From Membranipora membranacea (Eukaryota; Bryozoa; Gymnolaemata; Cheilostomatida; Membraniporidae), in NCBI GenBank assembly GCA_914767715.1, contig OU612066.1, positions 30,108,283 to 30,172,282 on the forward strand: a DNA stretch of 64,000 bases, given 5' to 3'. A program made the translations under genes and the position numbers. Every line of letters begins with the position of its first letter. Within the stretch, counting starts at the first letter, position 1. The notes under the pieces were generated by a model that worked only from the letters and a program-made list of their open reading frames with translations, was not told the origin of the DNA and made no database searches. This document shows positions 13,096 to 26,493 of the stretch, piece after piece.

Positions 13096-16027
13096 ACTAT
13101 CGGCAATGTATTATATGTTTGTCAATGAAGCCTTGTACCCCCACTACCTACTTCAATTACTGTGTAGTTAGGATATTTCCAACTAGTGACAAATAGAAGC
13201 AACTTGTGAGTGACAAATACAAAACTGTAAGCAGCAGCGTATCTGCAGACAACTTTCGACATTGCATAATGGTAAGATCATTCAGGTTGATCTGAAATCA
13301 GATAGTTACTATGTATTCATACATACCTATTTACTAACTCTTAATAAGTGTGAGAACATTATCGTTGAAAGTGGATTGTATGTGGCTGAGAGTCAGGCTG
13401 GTTGTGTAGGTGTGTCTCCAATTAATTTGAATCCATAAAAGTTGACTATATCACTATATCAACTTCAAATATCATCAGATCTAAAACTGTAAGCATTTTC
13501 AGAATATATAAAAGACTCATACAGGGATCAAACTCCAGAGTGACATATGAAATTGATTGTAACGGGTTTGCAGTCAGCGGCGAATGAAATTAATTTTAAA
13601 TGGAGCCTATGATGTCCTAGATGAGCCCTAGATGTGAATGAGCATGACCAGCCTGTTTAGCTTGGATTGCTTGTTGCCACTGTGTACTGCAAACTCAGTT
13701 GTCGTTGCAGTAGAGAAAATAGACATGTGCTGAAAATTGAACAAGCAAACTGCAGATTGCTGTTGTTCAAGAGTATGTATGACAAAGCTAGGGTTTGTGA
13801 CAAAGTGATTAATGTTGTAAGCCTTGTAGTCTGGATCTAATGGCTTTTTTCCAGTGTCAACCTAATTTCTGCCAAGGCTAGGTTCAGCTTCATTAACCAG
13901 TCATAGTTCTTTTATTTGAGCAATGGGTTGTTGACACATCAGATTTAATTCCCTATACCCATGAGATAGTGTGAGACCATCAGCTGTTAGCTTCCCAACG
14001 CTTAATTCCTACCTATGTCCTACAGGTCCTGTTATCAATCACCAGTGTGGATGTAACACGGAAGAGTACTGAGTTCAAGGATAGAAAAATTCAAGAGCCT
14101 GCCAATATATGAGCAACCCTCACATATTTAGCAAAAGATTTATCACAGAAAGTATTCAAATTTTGCTGTATACCTGAACTATTTGCAATCAGCTTCTGAA
14201 GTGTATTCAAAAGTTGCCTTGGGTTCGGGTGGAGGTGAACAAGAATGATCAAATAACGCTGGCGCTAGATGCAGCCTTATGGGTCATTTCATCGAATTCA
14301 ATTCAACATCGTCTAATAACATCAGATACTTCAATTTCCTATTTTGTTCCGATTACACAATGCACAACAACTCTGCCTATGAACTTCTTCGACGGCCATT
14401 TACAAGAAATTATCTTACGATAAAGCAGAAGGGGAGTGATTTGAAGGTATTGTCCTCGCTTCATAGTGTGGGATAAAAGTTTGATGTGGATTGCTGAGGT
14501 CCGGAATATCCTTTTCGAAAAGCCGATGACTTAGCAGGTGCTTTGATTGTTCTTGAGCCGATTTACATGGTTGGTTGGTTGGTTTGTTTATTTTGTCATA
14601 AACATTAGGTATGCTGCGAGATTGAGTGTTTATACTGTCACATGAGTAGGGGATACCAAAAAGATATATATATTAAAATGAGTAAAGTCTGACTCGTGGT
14701 GGATTAAAATATCTTTTTTTATGAAAATCAAATGTCTGAGGAAGGAGTCTATAACTCAGGCAGTTCTGTATTCAAAGGTGCAATATCTGCCTGAGGGGAA
14801 TTTCTCAAGAAAATTGTTTGAAAAATGGTTTTCATAATGTATTATCTGCAGGGCCAAGTTCTTTGTACTGGGCCCCCAATATTGAGACCCAGTCTTTCGT
14901 TCTGCTTAAAAAACTTTCTCAGAACTTTCTTGTCTCGTGAACAAATACTAGTTAACAAAATAGGTAGGCAGTAGGTGATAGTAGGTAAGTGATAATGGAT
15001 TCAATAAAACACATGCAGGCTAAAGGCTTTGTATTTTGATACTGGAAAGTTCTGATGGCAAACATCCTCTATTTGGTTTTGATACAATATTATTGACATG
15101 ATTTTAAAAACGCAATGTGTTATCAAAGACAACTCCCAAATATTTAACATTGTCACAAAACTATTTTTACATCATTTAATTTTAAAGTAGGACTGTCAGA
15201 TTTATCTTGTTTTGTGGAGAAAACCATCTCATGGGTTTTAGCATGTGCATGACAGTTTATGTCAAGGGCGTCTCACAGGGTGTTGATGGTTGATGTTAGC
15301 AGCTGCCAGTCGATAACTATAATGCTAATGCTATTGTAAATTACTCAAAGTCCTAGAATTTTTTTCAGTTCTGCTCTCGGCGGTATTCTTCTCTCATCTT
15401 GTTTGATACTTATGGTAATGCATGATGAAATGATGATTGCTATCTAACCACATGAGCAGAGATATTGGAATCCCCGCATTTTGGTAGACAACATGTCATT
15501 AGTGCGGATATTAATTCGCATGATGACAATGTGACAAAAATTTACGAAAATGTAGCATTAGTTATGTCCTTGCGACAAGAGAGAAGACAATTACGACCTT
15601 TTTCTTATATTCCTATAATATTATGCAGATCATGGCCAGGGTAGCATACTGTGCTCGGTGATACTATTTCATAGTACAAACTGTAAAAGCACATCCACCA
15701 TCAAACATGCATATTATTGACATTGAAAAATTGGTAGGCAGAAAATGTAATATCAGTGTGGTGTGTTTGAAAATGATTGATTTTGTTACAACTACTCAAC
15801 TATATCTCAGATGGTATTCTAGGCAAGACATATAAGATTTCCATCAAACTCCACTCCGCATTCACGTGGCACTTTCATTGATGTATGTCAGCTTCCAATT
15901 AGCAACACACACGCTGAAGAGTAATTAAAAAAAAAAGAAATACTAATTTTAAGACTACTGAGACTTAATCGCATGCAATGAACTGTCTTACTTATTTTAC
16001 AACTGTGAAAAGGTTGCAATTGTTAAA
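13096..16027. other. Intergenic, nothing recognised
   Basis: About 2.9 kb between dead copy 2 and the last exon of copy 3. It is AT-rich. A short duplicated TGGTTGGTTGGTTTG run lies at 14,567-14,586. No exon-like frame with splice borders was found. Confidence 0.4.
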
Positions 16028-19000
16028 TCATTTTATCAAAGGACTGTGCTCATCTTCATCTTTTGACAATGCTGTAAAACTGCAGCCACAGCATCCTTCA
16101 CGAGCCTGGTATATTTTTAACGGTATAAGTGAAAACAAAATTGAAGCAGAGCTCAAAGCCCAGACTGTCATGGTCCATCCAAAGTTAGTTTTCTGAGTGA
16201 CAGCTCCAGAAATCACAGGTCCAACCAAATCACTACAACAACGATAAGAGTGAAGCAAAAGTGGTTATTTATTGATTGACATCTAATCGAGTGAAATATC
16301 AAAAAGAGAAACTGGTTACCCAAAAACTTCCATAGTTTAAAATCATCCCAAACCCGAGCAGTCAACGTTTGATCGAGTTGGTGTGAGTGATATTATATTA
16401 TGATTACTCAAAAAGTGGTTGAAATGTATTCTGGTATCAAAGTTCAAGCCTTTCTCTGGCTATAGCGGGTAATGTGTCAAAATAAACGGATATGACAGTT
16501 CTAAACAATTTAGATTTAGAAAGGGCAACTTAAAAATATTCTCGGCTTACATACAACTCTTATTTGGCCGAGAAACGTACCCAAACAACATACCCAAGTG
16601 CGAAAGAGCTAGCCCAGAAAGAAGACAACATTGCATGTGTAGATGTCTTGTTGACTTGTGCTTCAGTACCATCAGCTTCCCTATCATTGGCATTATCACT
16701 GGCAAATCATGCAAGATAATAGGGATCATGTATGATACTAACATTCATCACTAACTCACAAATTAACAGCGCTTATATATAGGATTATAAACAAGAAACT
16801 GAGCAGAGCATGTAAACGTCGATAATCTTGAGGTATGAATATCTTTTAGTCAGAAAAACTCATATCAAACATTTAAGATGATGAAAGACAAAATTTGAAG
16901 GTGCACCAAAACAGGTCATCAATTGGATAAGTTATAGGAAGAGGGCTAAAAATACTGCACTACCTTGATGAGCCATTGAAGAAGAGTGCCATAGTAGGAA
17001 CTATTGTAAATCCGAGACCAACACCAGAAACTCCGAGACATGTGAGCAACAGCCAAAGTGGTCTGTAAAAAAATTAACCATTTATTAAGAAGATTATGTC
17101 AAAAGCGGTTAAAGTGCTTCAGTCATCAGTCATCCTCTCCTCCACTGAAACAAATCCCTAGATTTTAGTTTTTTGTTTACCTCACTCACAAATCTATTCC
17201 TCAATCACTATGGTTGCATGCCTCGAATGAGTGGTTCACCCCGATTTTGAATTATTAATGCTAACGATTTCCATGATGAAGAAAACATCTGCCGCGACCA
17301 GGACTCGACACCGGGTTTGCGGCAGCAATACCCTTTGACAGCATTGCGTGCAAGCACGCTAACCATTCAGCCACGCCACCTTATTGGATTTGTTCAAATC
17401 AACACGGTATATGTATTCGCATCAAAAATGTCGTTCGGTACAAGCGGATGTGGAATTAAATGCTATTCCCATGGATCGATAACCTGGGAACATAGTGATT
17501 GTGATGCTTGCGGAACATGCATTAAAGGGATTTGATATGGTGTGTCAGTTTCTAACAACAATATGCAGTGATGTACCACGATGTAAACATCAATGCCATC
17601 TAACCTGTGCAGCCACGGAGTGAGTGGTGATGGTCCAATGAGCATGAAGTTAACAAACAACACAGTGTAACCAAACATCATGACATACACGTTGTCAAGA
17701 CATTTCTATAACAGAGGAAAACAATGCATTTACCCATTCATTAAAAAGTATGCGAGCTGACTTTCTATGGTAAGCATTTGATGGGAATGCAAATTAGATC
17801 ACCTGCAACAAAGCTATTGAGAACCAATGAGGGCTTTTGGAAAGATTAAAAAACAAGAACGATAAAATAAATTGAGTGGACACGCATCAAAACTAGGTAA
17901 ACATTATCGATTGAACACTTTTTATCTCTCTATTGGTACTTACTATCTTATCGAGGGTTTTTGCCACGGCAGGGGCCATTATGATAAATGTACCCGTCAA
18001 GAGAAGAAATGCCAGTGCGCTCAATTCCTGACTCAATCCAAACTACAACAAAGAACAACATTTTTTGCTTGAAATCAGTAGATAAGAGTACGTAGGCATT
18101 TTCTTCTAATTTTTTTATGGCAGAGATAAAGGTGAATCCCTTCACCTCTAGGGGCTAAAGTTGAGCAAACTCAAATCAGCATGTTTCACGGTGCAGCTTT
18201 TTGATATAAGACTCTTGTTAAATCTGAAATTTATCTTTAAAATTTTTGATATACTTAAAGGCAGGATGGATGAAGGTAATATTTCTGAAACATAAAAAAC
18301 TAACAGTTTTCCTTTGAAATTGCGGTATTTCATTTGTACAAGTTGCTGATGTGTTCGCAAATCGGCTTGGACAGCATCAAGAGAATGTGAAAATAATACA
18401 CCATATTTTTTTAGGTAGATGATTTTAAATTGTTTACATCGGGAGGAAAGTAAGTCCATGGTGATTGATATGAAACTTTCATGATAAATGATTGTCAAAA
18501 TCAGCGATATACCTTATTGCGGAGCTCAGGCTCAAGAATGGGGTCGATACAAGTCCACAGTGCTGAGTTGAATGCTACTAGTATCAGACCATATATTACA
18601 TTCACATTCGATAGTAGTTCACATGTAGATACTGGCTCTAAGGCTTCATCACCTTCGGTACCAACTGAAATTATGGCAAAAGAAATGTTGAAACAGAATC
18701 TTAGTTACAGGGTTAGATTATTATCTTCTCTTGCCTAAAGGGCTGATAACTTTCTCCATGATTTCATCAATCATGGAGGATTACAAATTAATCCTGTTCA
18801 TGTTTGTGTTAGGGAGTTCAAAACTTTGATTAGCAGAGATATGGGGTTGACTTCCTAATCTATATAGCGGGAAGTTTCCTGGGACTGTATTGGTTTGCAC
18901 AATGCTTAGTCCTTGTACTTGTCCATACAAGCTTGTTATCTAAATTGCTAACCAATTTTCAACCGAAACCAAAGGAAACAACAATAGCTGCACAAGAGAC

Positions 19001-22000
19001 AACTCAAATGATGTCAAGTATATTGAGTACATTTTCCAGATGATCTAAAGATTGCAAATATGGCAGCCTGGAGTAGGAGGTAGCTAAGTTGGTAAGAGCA
19101 CCCGTCCTTTAAGGCACAAGCGCTGGAGGTGCCGCTGCAGTCTACTGACTTCTAGGCTCCATTGGGGCCCCAGGTGTGCTCCGACCTGCCTGCAAACTGA
19201 TACCAACTTGGCGCCAAACATGGCAGCCGCCCGTATTTATCAGTCTTCTGACAGATACAGACTTGCGACTTTAACCCACATTAACCGTTCTATGCAGGCT
19301 AGGGCTAGGCATATTGTTATTCTTAGAGTCATCATCATTTTAAGATTAATCTGTCACAGGGGAGAAAACAAACTAGAGACGCTTTAAGACCCTCAGTTTT
19401 CGCACTAAGAAATTGGTTACATCATTCAAAAATGCCCTTGTGCGAGTACATCTAGCTCTTCTTTTCATTGCTAATGGATGACTTTGATATGAACAGTTGT
19501 TGTTTTTTGGTTTCCTAAACACACTTTAAACCTTGATTAACACTCCCTAACACAGCAAAATACCCTAGTGCAGGTAATATTTTTCAACGGCGTGGAAAGA
19601 TTGGACTAACATTCAATTAATATTGTGATTAGAATTTTTTTGCAGCATTACATGATACTCTTAAATGCATAACCCTTTATTCAAGAAAGGACTATGTTGG
19701 AGAAAGTAACTTTCGACACCCTCTTTGAAAAGATAAGATCTAAGCATTTTATGGCTTGTTTTTTTGAATATTTCATACCAATATGTGGAAAACTCACAAA
19801 TTGAAAAGATAAACTAACCTTAGAGCACAATAGTCATTGCATTTGCATGTATGCCCAATCATTTTGGGATTTTCACCATGAAATCTTCAAAATTTACATT
19901 GATACCATTTACTTTTTTGCACCCAGCAACATTCCACATTTATCAGAAGAATAGTAAGGTCCTGTTTAGCCTTTGCTAGAATTCAATTTAGACATGGGTC
20001 TCGATAACCTTATAATTATCAGTATTAAGGGGTCTACTAGACCAAACAACGGGCGCGAAAGAATAATTTTTCTAAGGGGAACCAACGTCCAAAGAGAAAA
20101 CAGACTAAGTCGTTTACCGAAATCTAATAATAATTCAGAGATATAACTTTCAGGCATGGTTTAAAGTCTAATTATGGAACAAGCTCTTGCTGTTGGTTCT
20201 GTATTGATTTCTACTGCAATCACTAAATTTATAACAAGATAAGACATTTTATGTTTTTCTTTACAGTCCCTAAAACAACTGCTTGGCTCTAGATCTAGTA
20301 TGATGATAAAATATTAACTTACCATTGTGTGGGAGCAGAAAGTACATCAAAACTGAACAGAAGATAACAATACCACCGATAGCACCAAATGTGCCCATGA
20401 AACCGCCTATCTAAAATACAAACACAGTTTGATCAGCTCAAAGTCTTAATTCAACTTCTTGAGTTTTGACAATAAACTGGTGGTCTGTTAATCTCACATT
20501 CAGAGTAAGGTGCAGCAACTTGATTTGAAAAGTCATTGCAATTATTAGCAACTGGGTGAAGACAAAGCAATCTGTTAAGCAGTGACATGCCTGCGTTTCT
20601 ATCACTATGGTCCCATACTTCAAATGAGTTGTCCGCTCCCAAATCGAATGAATGCTTTTACTTAAACTTCAACAAGAACTTCCGCATTGAACGCATGTAT
20701 CGATTAGCCCTAAAGCTGACATCACCTTGAAAAATGCACCACCTATAGCAGGTCCAGCCATTGCTCCAATACCAACCACAGTCTCTGCATAGCTCTGCAA
20801 TTGAAAATAAAATTATCCTAGTCTCAAAAATCTTCTAGCATCAATGTGTTGTCTAATCCTGATCACCAGCAGTGGAGCTCATCTATCATTTTCAGGTCAT
20901 CGGGAAGGGGAGGAGAGGGACCGGGGACGGGACAGAAGGGGGGCAAGAGGGGGGACGGGGAAGGGGGGTGGGAGGGAATTTATAATCTATAAACCACAAC
21001 ATTCATTACAAAGTTAAGAGTAAACATAAATGATAAATAAAATGATTAATCTATGACATAAAACAATGAGTGTTCCTTTGCTGAATGCAGTGTTTCCCAA
21101 AGCAGGGGCTTTTCGTAGTAGGAATGCTAAGAGAAGATATGGTATTCATGAATCGGTATCAAAATGAATGCGCTATGCAGTGCAAAGGGATGTCCACCTG
21201 CAAACTTCTGACAAAAACATCAAAGGCATATCTCATATTTTGCATGCTGGTACTCAATTGCATGTGTAGATGTATTAGTACAGTTGATTGACAAATTATA
21301 TGGAGAATTGTTGACTGCTACATGACGCCCTCAGAATAAAGACAGAAAGTATTTAATCGATATCATTGTAAAATCTGTGCAACTGTAGAAGTTCAGACTA
21401 CACTCAACACCATATGTTAAGTATGATATCCAATCTGACTTACCATCACTGTTGTAGAATTTTTAGGGAAAATGACTAATAAAACGGTGAGTATTGCTGT
21501 GCTGAATGCAGTGTTTCCCACGGCATGGGCTATTCGTAATATGAATGCTATGGAGAGATATAGTATGTCTGGCGTCTCTGTATTTTCTCTAACAGGAAGA
21601 TACTCTAAGGCTCCAAACAGCGCTGTGGCACCTCCAACGAAGAACAAACCAAAAACTGTCATGGTGTGAAGCCCGGTATGTGGTACCTGAAATGAGATGG
21701 GATATGCTCTATCAGAAGTTCAGATCAAGTTTCAGCCATTCTTACATCTCCCATTAACCTATTTGCTGATAGCCACCCCCTCCTCCCCCAAGGAATTGTT
21801 TCCCACAATTGCAGAAGTTTTTTAGGGGAAATATTTGATGAGTACAAGATGATGACCAACAAAATTTTTTATTCACTTTGAAATGGAGGAAACTTGTTGC
21901 ACAGTGTGTAAAGTGACTTTTCTCTGTAAAAAAACTAGAATGTGGATTAAGAAGTATAGTTTTCTTATAACCGGATATATTTTTTTTAAACTCAAAATCA

Positions 22001-22913
22001 ATTTACAATATAGAGCACAGTGGTTGATCTATAATCATGGACCGAGGTTGGAGGGGGAAAATGAATCAGATTCAAAGTCTCACTTTATGTCTGAAGTCTA
22101 CAGAAATCCGTTGAGTTTTTCCCGTCACAAACAACTTACCATTTTTCCACACAGAGGTGCCAAGACAAGTGTTACAAGCGCTGATACACCAATAATCCAT
22201 CCAGTGATATTTGAGTTTACACCATGCAGCTCATTCTGAAACACAGAAGTTGAATGCGTAAAAACGATAAAGAAATGTAGAGGGACTCATATTCAAACTT
22301 ATCTTTCAAGTCAACATAAAAAGGTCAGATTTGTAGGAATACCCGAAGCAAGTTTTCAATGGGCAAATATTATATATCATAGTTTTTGTCAAGGTTTTGC
22401 CGCTCTTCTTCTCCTACTTTCTGAAGAGGAGATAAACCCTGAGAATAACCATAAACACCCCGCAAACTTTTGAAGTTCAGAATTTGTATCATTTATAGCA
22501 GGTCAGGTGCACAATAGGCCCAGTTTGGTACTACTCACAACATCATGATGAGCAGTTCAATGATACAAAAGAAGTTTGTACCTCATTACTGCTCAAAATA
22601 ACAAGAACAAGATTTCTGAGGTTGTAAAGCCCTCACTTTAATTTCAGTTTCTAAAATGTTTCAACAATTTCTTTCCAAAATTCAAATAACATTCATTCAA
22701 ACGAAAGAAAAAATATTATTTTATATATTTACTCACAATCTTTGGCAAGAATGGTGCCGGCAAAGAGTAGCTCGTCCCAGCAAAAAACTGACAGGCAAGA
22801 ACAGCTGTGAGAATTATCCGCTGCTGCCTTGTGTATGATGCACCTGCAGGGGGAAGCATAGAGCCTGGGGGCCCTGTGCCGTCTAAAGGAGATTTCTGTG
22901 TTGATTCTCCCAT
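16028..22913 (-). CDS. SLC18B1-like: SLC18B1-like MFS transporter, copy 3 (complete)
   Basis: Eleven exons: 22913-22737, 22235-22140, 21686-21444, 20794-20726, 20410-20323, 18664-18513, 18042-17944, 17705-17605, 17062-16964, 16698-16594 and 16232-16028 (stop). They total 1434 nt (477 residues; human SLC18B1 is about 456). Every junction is GT/AG and phases match throughout. The N-terminus (MGESTQKSPLDG) is hydrophilic. TM1 starts after YTRQQ at residue about 30. TM2 ends in PLCGKM, continuing into VPHTGLHTM in the place of the MFS loop 2-3 motif. Later landmarks are AETVVGIGAMAGPAIGG (TM5), DPILEPEL (start of the second half), MMFGY, IGPSPL and NFGWTMTVW (last helices), with an acidic DEDEHSPLIK tail. 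SLC18B1 proteins are proton-driven polyamine carriers of vesicle membranes. The substrate of this paralogue is an inference. Start: the first ATG in frame before YTRQQ. Confidence 0.88.
17197..17400 (-). repeat. tRNA-derived SINE, family 2 (copy a)
   Basis: The minus strand shows a tRNA-like head with a B-box-like GTCGAGTCCTGG near 17,308, then GCGGCAGATGTTTTC, then a tail ending with the complement of GCATGCCTCGAATGAGTGG at about 17,217. The same order and wording recurs at 58,140-58,310. Inside an intron of transporter copy 3. Confidence 0.6.
19069..19290 (+). repeat. tRNA-derived SINE, family 1 (copy a)
   Basis: The head resembles a tRNA 5' half (GGAGGTAGCTAAGTTGGTAA, A-box-like). It is followed by a conserved central block, CCAGGTGTGCTCCGACCTGC then CTGCAAAC, and then TTGGCGCCA and GGCAGCCGCCC. 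The same blocks recur at 50,862-51,095. It lies in the long intron between exons 5 and 6 of transporter copy 3. The B-box half is degenerate. Confidence 0.65.
20570..20640. repeat. Possible SINE family 2 tail fragment
   Basis: A short stretch (CTATGGTCCCATACTTCAA then ATGAGTTGTCC) resembles the tail of the family-2 SINEs (CTATGGTTGCATGCCTCGAA, ATGAGTGGT) at 17,200 and 58,160. Weak and partial. Confidence 0.3.
20891..20980 (+). repeat. G-rich purine tract
   Basis: About 90 bases almost entirely G and A with many runs of 3-6 G, in the intron between exons 3 and 4 of transporter copy 3. On the transcribed RNA (minus strand) it reads as C/T. It could form quadruplex or triplex DNA; this is inference. 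Confidence 0.7.
21068..21146 (-). pseudogene. Orphan partial copy of transporter exon 3
   Basis: About 80 bases closely match the TM4 part of copy 3's own exon 3 (compare GCTGAATGCAGTGTTTCCCA at 21,080 with the same string at 21,500), followed by a similar GGAATGCTAAGAGAAGATAT stretch. It ends abruptly and has no splice borders. It lies about 300 bp inside the following intron, so it is a local partial duplication. Confidence 0.7.
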
Positions 22914-23137
22914 ATTTTCTCAAGGTACAACAGAGTTGGATGAAGAGTGTTACGATAATTCCACTATCTATGGCAACTCATAACTACTTCATGCACCCTC
23001 AGATTAAAAGTAAGGAACAGTCAAGACCAGTAAGGCATTTACCAAAGGAAATAAATTTAGTCATGGCTCATTTCACAGCACAAGTATTGTGAGCATTCGC
23101 GTGAAGCAAAAAATAACAACTTGTTGATTTCACCCAC

Positions 23138-23306
23138 CACTATTGGCAACAAAGGTGCAGGTAGAGAATAGCTTGTGTTCCAGCAAAAAACTGACATGTG
23201 AGAACTGCTATTAGAGTTATCTTCTGCTGCCTGGTATATGTGATTCAGGGGGAACTTCGGAGATGGATGACCCTGCGCAATCTACTGGGGACGTCGAGGT
23301 TGCCAT
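23138..23306 (-). pseudogene. Orphan duplicate of transporter exon 1 (frameshifted)
   Basis: It begins with an ATG at 23306 (MATSTSPVDC, like copy 4's MATSSN start). It then has YTRQQKITLIAVLTCQFFAGT in a different frame, and after a further 2-nt insertion (GGAACACAAGC against GGAACAAGC) it has SYSLPAPLLP in a third frame. A donor-like GTGGGT follows at the expected place. So it is a whole first exon with two frameshifts, about 225 bp upstream of the used exon 1 of copy 3. It may be a leftover of a lost array member whose other exons were deleted, or an unused alternative first exon. Confidence 0.75.
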
Positions 23307-26300
23307 AGTTTGAAAGTTCGCATGATTGCTTTGCCTGTTGTGCAGGTCGAAATCAACTGTATGTGGCAGCCCATGCTCAGTGTTATGTACCCACAGAAAG
23401 TTTAAGCAAATTGAGGCCTTCAAATGAATGTGGTTTTTTTTTTGTCCTTTAGCCAATTTCGGATAAGTATTAAACTGACAAAAGCAGGCGTGTCCTATTA
23501 TTTGTAGCTTCAATTGTATCATTATTACAAATTCATGCAAATGTTAAAAACCGGTCAGAGCCTCAAAACTTGTTTTAACTGTATCTTATCAGGAAGAGCT
23601 ATCAAATACCAGTACACAAATATTATTTCGTCCTCTTCAGCCATTGAAAGCATTACAAAAAAATACATTTCAAAACGGTCATCGTAATTCAGTCAAATAG
23701 TATAGCATGTATGTAATCCAATTCTTTTAAATATGCACGACCAATTGAGCTTGAATTTGACATTATTTTTTTAACTTGATGGCAAGCATATGAAACCCAA
23801 GTTGCACACTTTTTAATTGACCGATTATCGTGAGCAAAAGAATTTGTGTGTGATCCACAGATGTGCCGCAGATTATTACAATGACCACAGAATAACCGAT
23901 GATCGATTGATATCTGACACCATCCAGCTTGTTGCAAGTCTAACTTTTACCGATTGAAATGTTTTGCCTGAATAAACTTAGGTCAGCTTGATTCTAAAAA
24001 ATGAAAAAATCTCCATTCCTTTGTGCCCCTTCTGGGGTGAAAAACCTGTTGCTTCTCTCACTTCATGATGGTACTGTTAGAGTGCTTACTATAGGCAACA
24101 ACTTTTACGTGGTCATTTTCAGCCATTTAGCTACTCCGTTGCCAGGATATTGTAATGGAACATCGCCGGCATGTGATAGTCTAATCCCTAGCATTTCTCT
24201 GGTCAACCATTTTTCTGGACTCTGAGGTTAATGTTTTTGCCCTCAGTTGAGTAATTAAGAATGCAGCAACCAGATTCATTAATCCTTTTTAAATGATTAT
24301 AGATGTTAATTTGCCAACACCCGTCCATTCTAATCCATATCAGTAAGTGATATTTAAATTAGTTTATTGATTATTAATATAGTTAATCCAGCATTTCATT
24401 AATTTATAATCCTCAGAAAGGTTACAATAGAAATACCAAGCGCACTGTTTGGTAGGCAGACCAAGTATTATGGTTGCAGTATCAAAGTTAGCTCAAATCT
24501 CCCAGCTTTCTGACAAATTATAATCAAATTATGATAAGTCTAGTTGATGAATTTTCCATGCTAAAATTTACAAAACTCATCAATGCTTATTGTTTGCCTT
24601 GTGATAGCTGAGGAGTCCTCTGTGGATATTCATTGTCTAAGGTGAAAATTAGTATTCAATAAAGTTGAAATTAGTGACATAAGTGTAATGGTGGAAATTT
24701 TAATTAGTGCCCAGAAGTCAGAGTGCTGTGTAAAGGGTCTTCTTTACTTGAAGGCATTTGATTTGGAGTTGGTATGGGTTGTGTACTTAAATGGATGTCC
24801 AGTTCATTGTTGTCAGATTTCACTCGTCACATCATCACATCAATAAAGATAGGCATTATCTGTGTTGATTAATTACCAGTACACATGGAAGCTGTGATTA
24901 GACAGCTAATCGCAGTGGTTACATATCATAATGAGAAATCCTGCCCGAGCATCAAACAATAAGCAAGAACTGAATGCAGTAATATTTAAATTTGTAAAAA
25001 ACTGAGAAACTATTGCTGGCATCTCTCATTAGTGATGGCAAAGTCTCGGTCCCGGTCTCCGATTTGTCCCCTCGAGACACTGTCTCGTCTCGTCGAGACA
25101 GACACTATTGATAAATTTCGAGACTTGTTCATCATAAACGTTATTTTTGTCACAGTTTTCGCCACGGCTTTAGGGCTTTTTGAAACCAAAATATCAAAAA
25201 ACCGCCGCCGCCGATGCCAATGAAGTGGCAGTTTTCAATTTTATTGGCATCGATTTATGTCTCGGTCACAGTATCGTCTCACCCCAAAGGCCTTTCCCAT
25301 TAGGAGAAACAGTATTTGGTTGTGACACACAGATTGCATAGTAGGATCATATCAATAATGCACTGCCGTAAATCTCTAAAAACACAATTCATCCAGTAAT
25401 TGATTCCACAACTGAGCATAACATAAATCGACCACAATTTAGCTGTCATAGTAAAAATAACCAAGGCTGTTGCCAAGGCTTTACATGTTGATCAGTGTAA
25501 ATAATTAAGGGAATGAGCTGAAAACCTTGTTAAATAAGCTCAATGATGGCTAAACCTTAGTCAATTTGCGTTGATGGGTTTCCATTCTTTAGCTCTGATA
25601 CCATGGTCTATTTGGTTTGCTTTGGTTACGGCTTAGAGCTGGCTAGATTAATGATTGGTCATCATCAAACATAAATTGTAGTGCACTGACTGTGATTCCA
25701 GAGCTTAGGTTTAAACTAAGTTGCATTAAATCTGCATAAAAATAACTAACACATCGACAGCCCTGCATCCCATAACAGAATATTTCTTTATACACAGACC
25801 AAGCTCCTTTGTCAGGGAGTAGGGGCTAATGGAAACAAAATAGGAGAACGCTAAATTATGTGTTAACTTCAGCTGGAAGAGCTTCCTACCATTTCAGATC
25901 ATTTTTATTATTTTTAAAACTGCAGGAGAAAATACTATGTGATTTTTTGCAACGATTTTCATGGGCCCAGGAAATGTTAACGGTGTATATCCCTGCATGC
26001 ACAGACAGTTGCGTTGTAATATGTATTGGTGTCAACAAGGAGTCACCCTAACCCACACCTCTGTTTCAGCATCAATACACACCATTAAAATCTTCAAAAC
26101 ATTTGACCATCTGAATGGTAGCTAAAACATCATTTATCAACGATGGACATTGGTACATTGGTCATTATCAGGTTAGATAAAGTAATTAAATATTAAGTTT
26201 TATAAATAATAAAGCAATGAGCTTAATTAATTAAAATCAACTTATCAACTGAATCATTTAAAATATGGCCATATGAAAATAAAATTGGTTTTGCATGCAT

Positions 26301-26493
26301 TGCTTTGTTCTGGAATGTAAAAATGACAAAAAGTGGTAACTGCTTTTTCCTGCTGTTTCTCTTTGACAGTGAAAATAAAAATGAGACAAGTGGGATACTC
26401 CATTTCCAAGCACACCGATTGCTATCTATATAAAAATTATACCACAACATGTTTAACCAGTTTGCTGACAAATACACATTATCAGAGCACCAG
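23307..26493. other. Intergenic, nothing genic recognised
   Basis: About 3.2 kb between the orphan exon 1 and the 3' end of copy 4. AT-rich. The only conspicuous feature is a GTCTC/GAGAC-dense stretch at 25,040-25,275. Open frames here lack splice borders or recognisable motifs. Confidence 0.4.

Noticed and set aside
18148-18498. 116-residue minus-strand open frame
   Set aside because: Lies in the intron between exons 6 and 7 of copy 3. No similarity to the transporter and both neighbours splice well without it.
21883-22239. 118-residue plus-strand open frame
   Set aside because: Antisense of transporter copy 3 exon 2 plus intron. No independent support.
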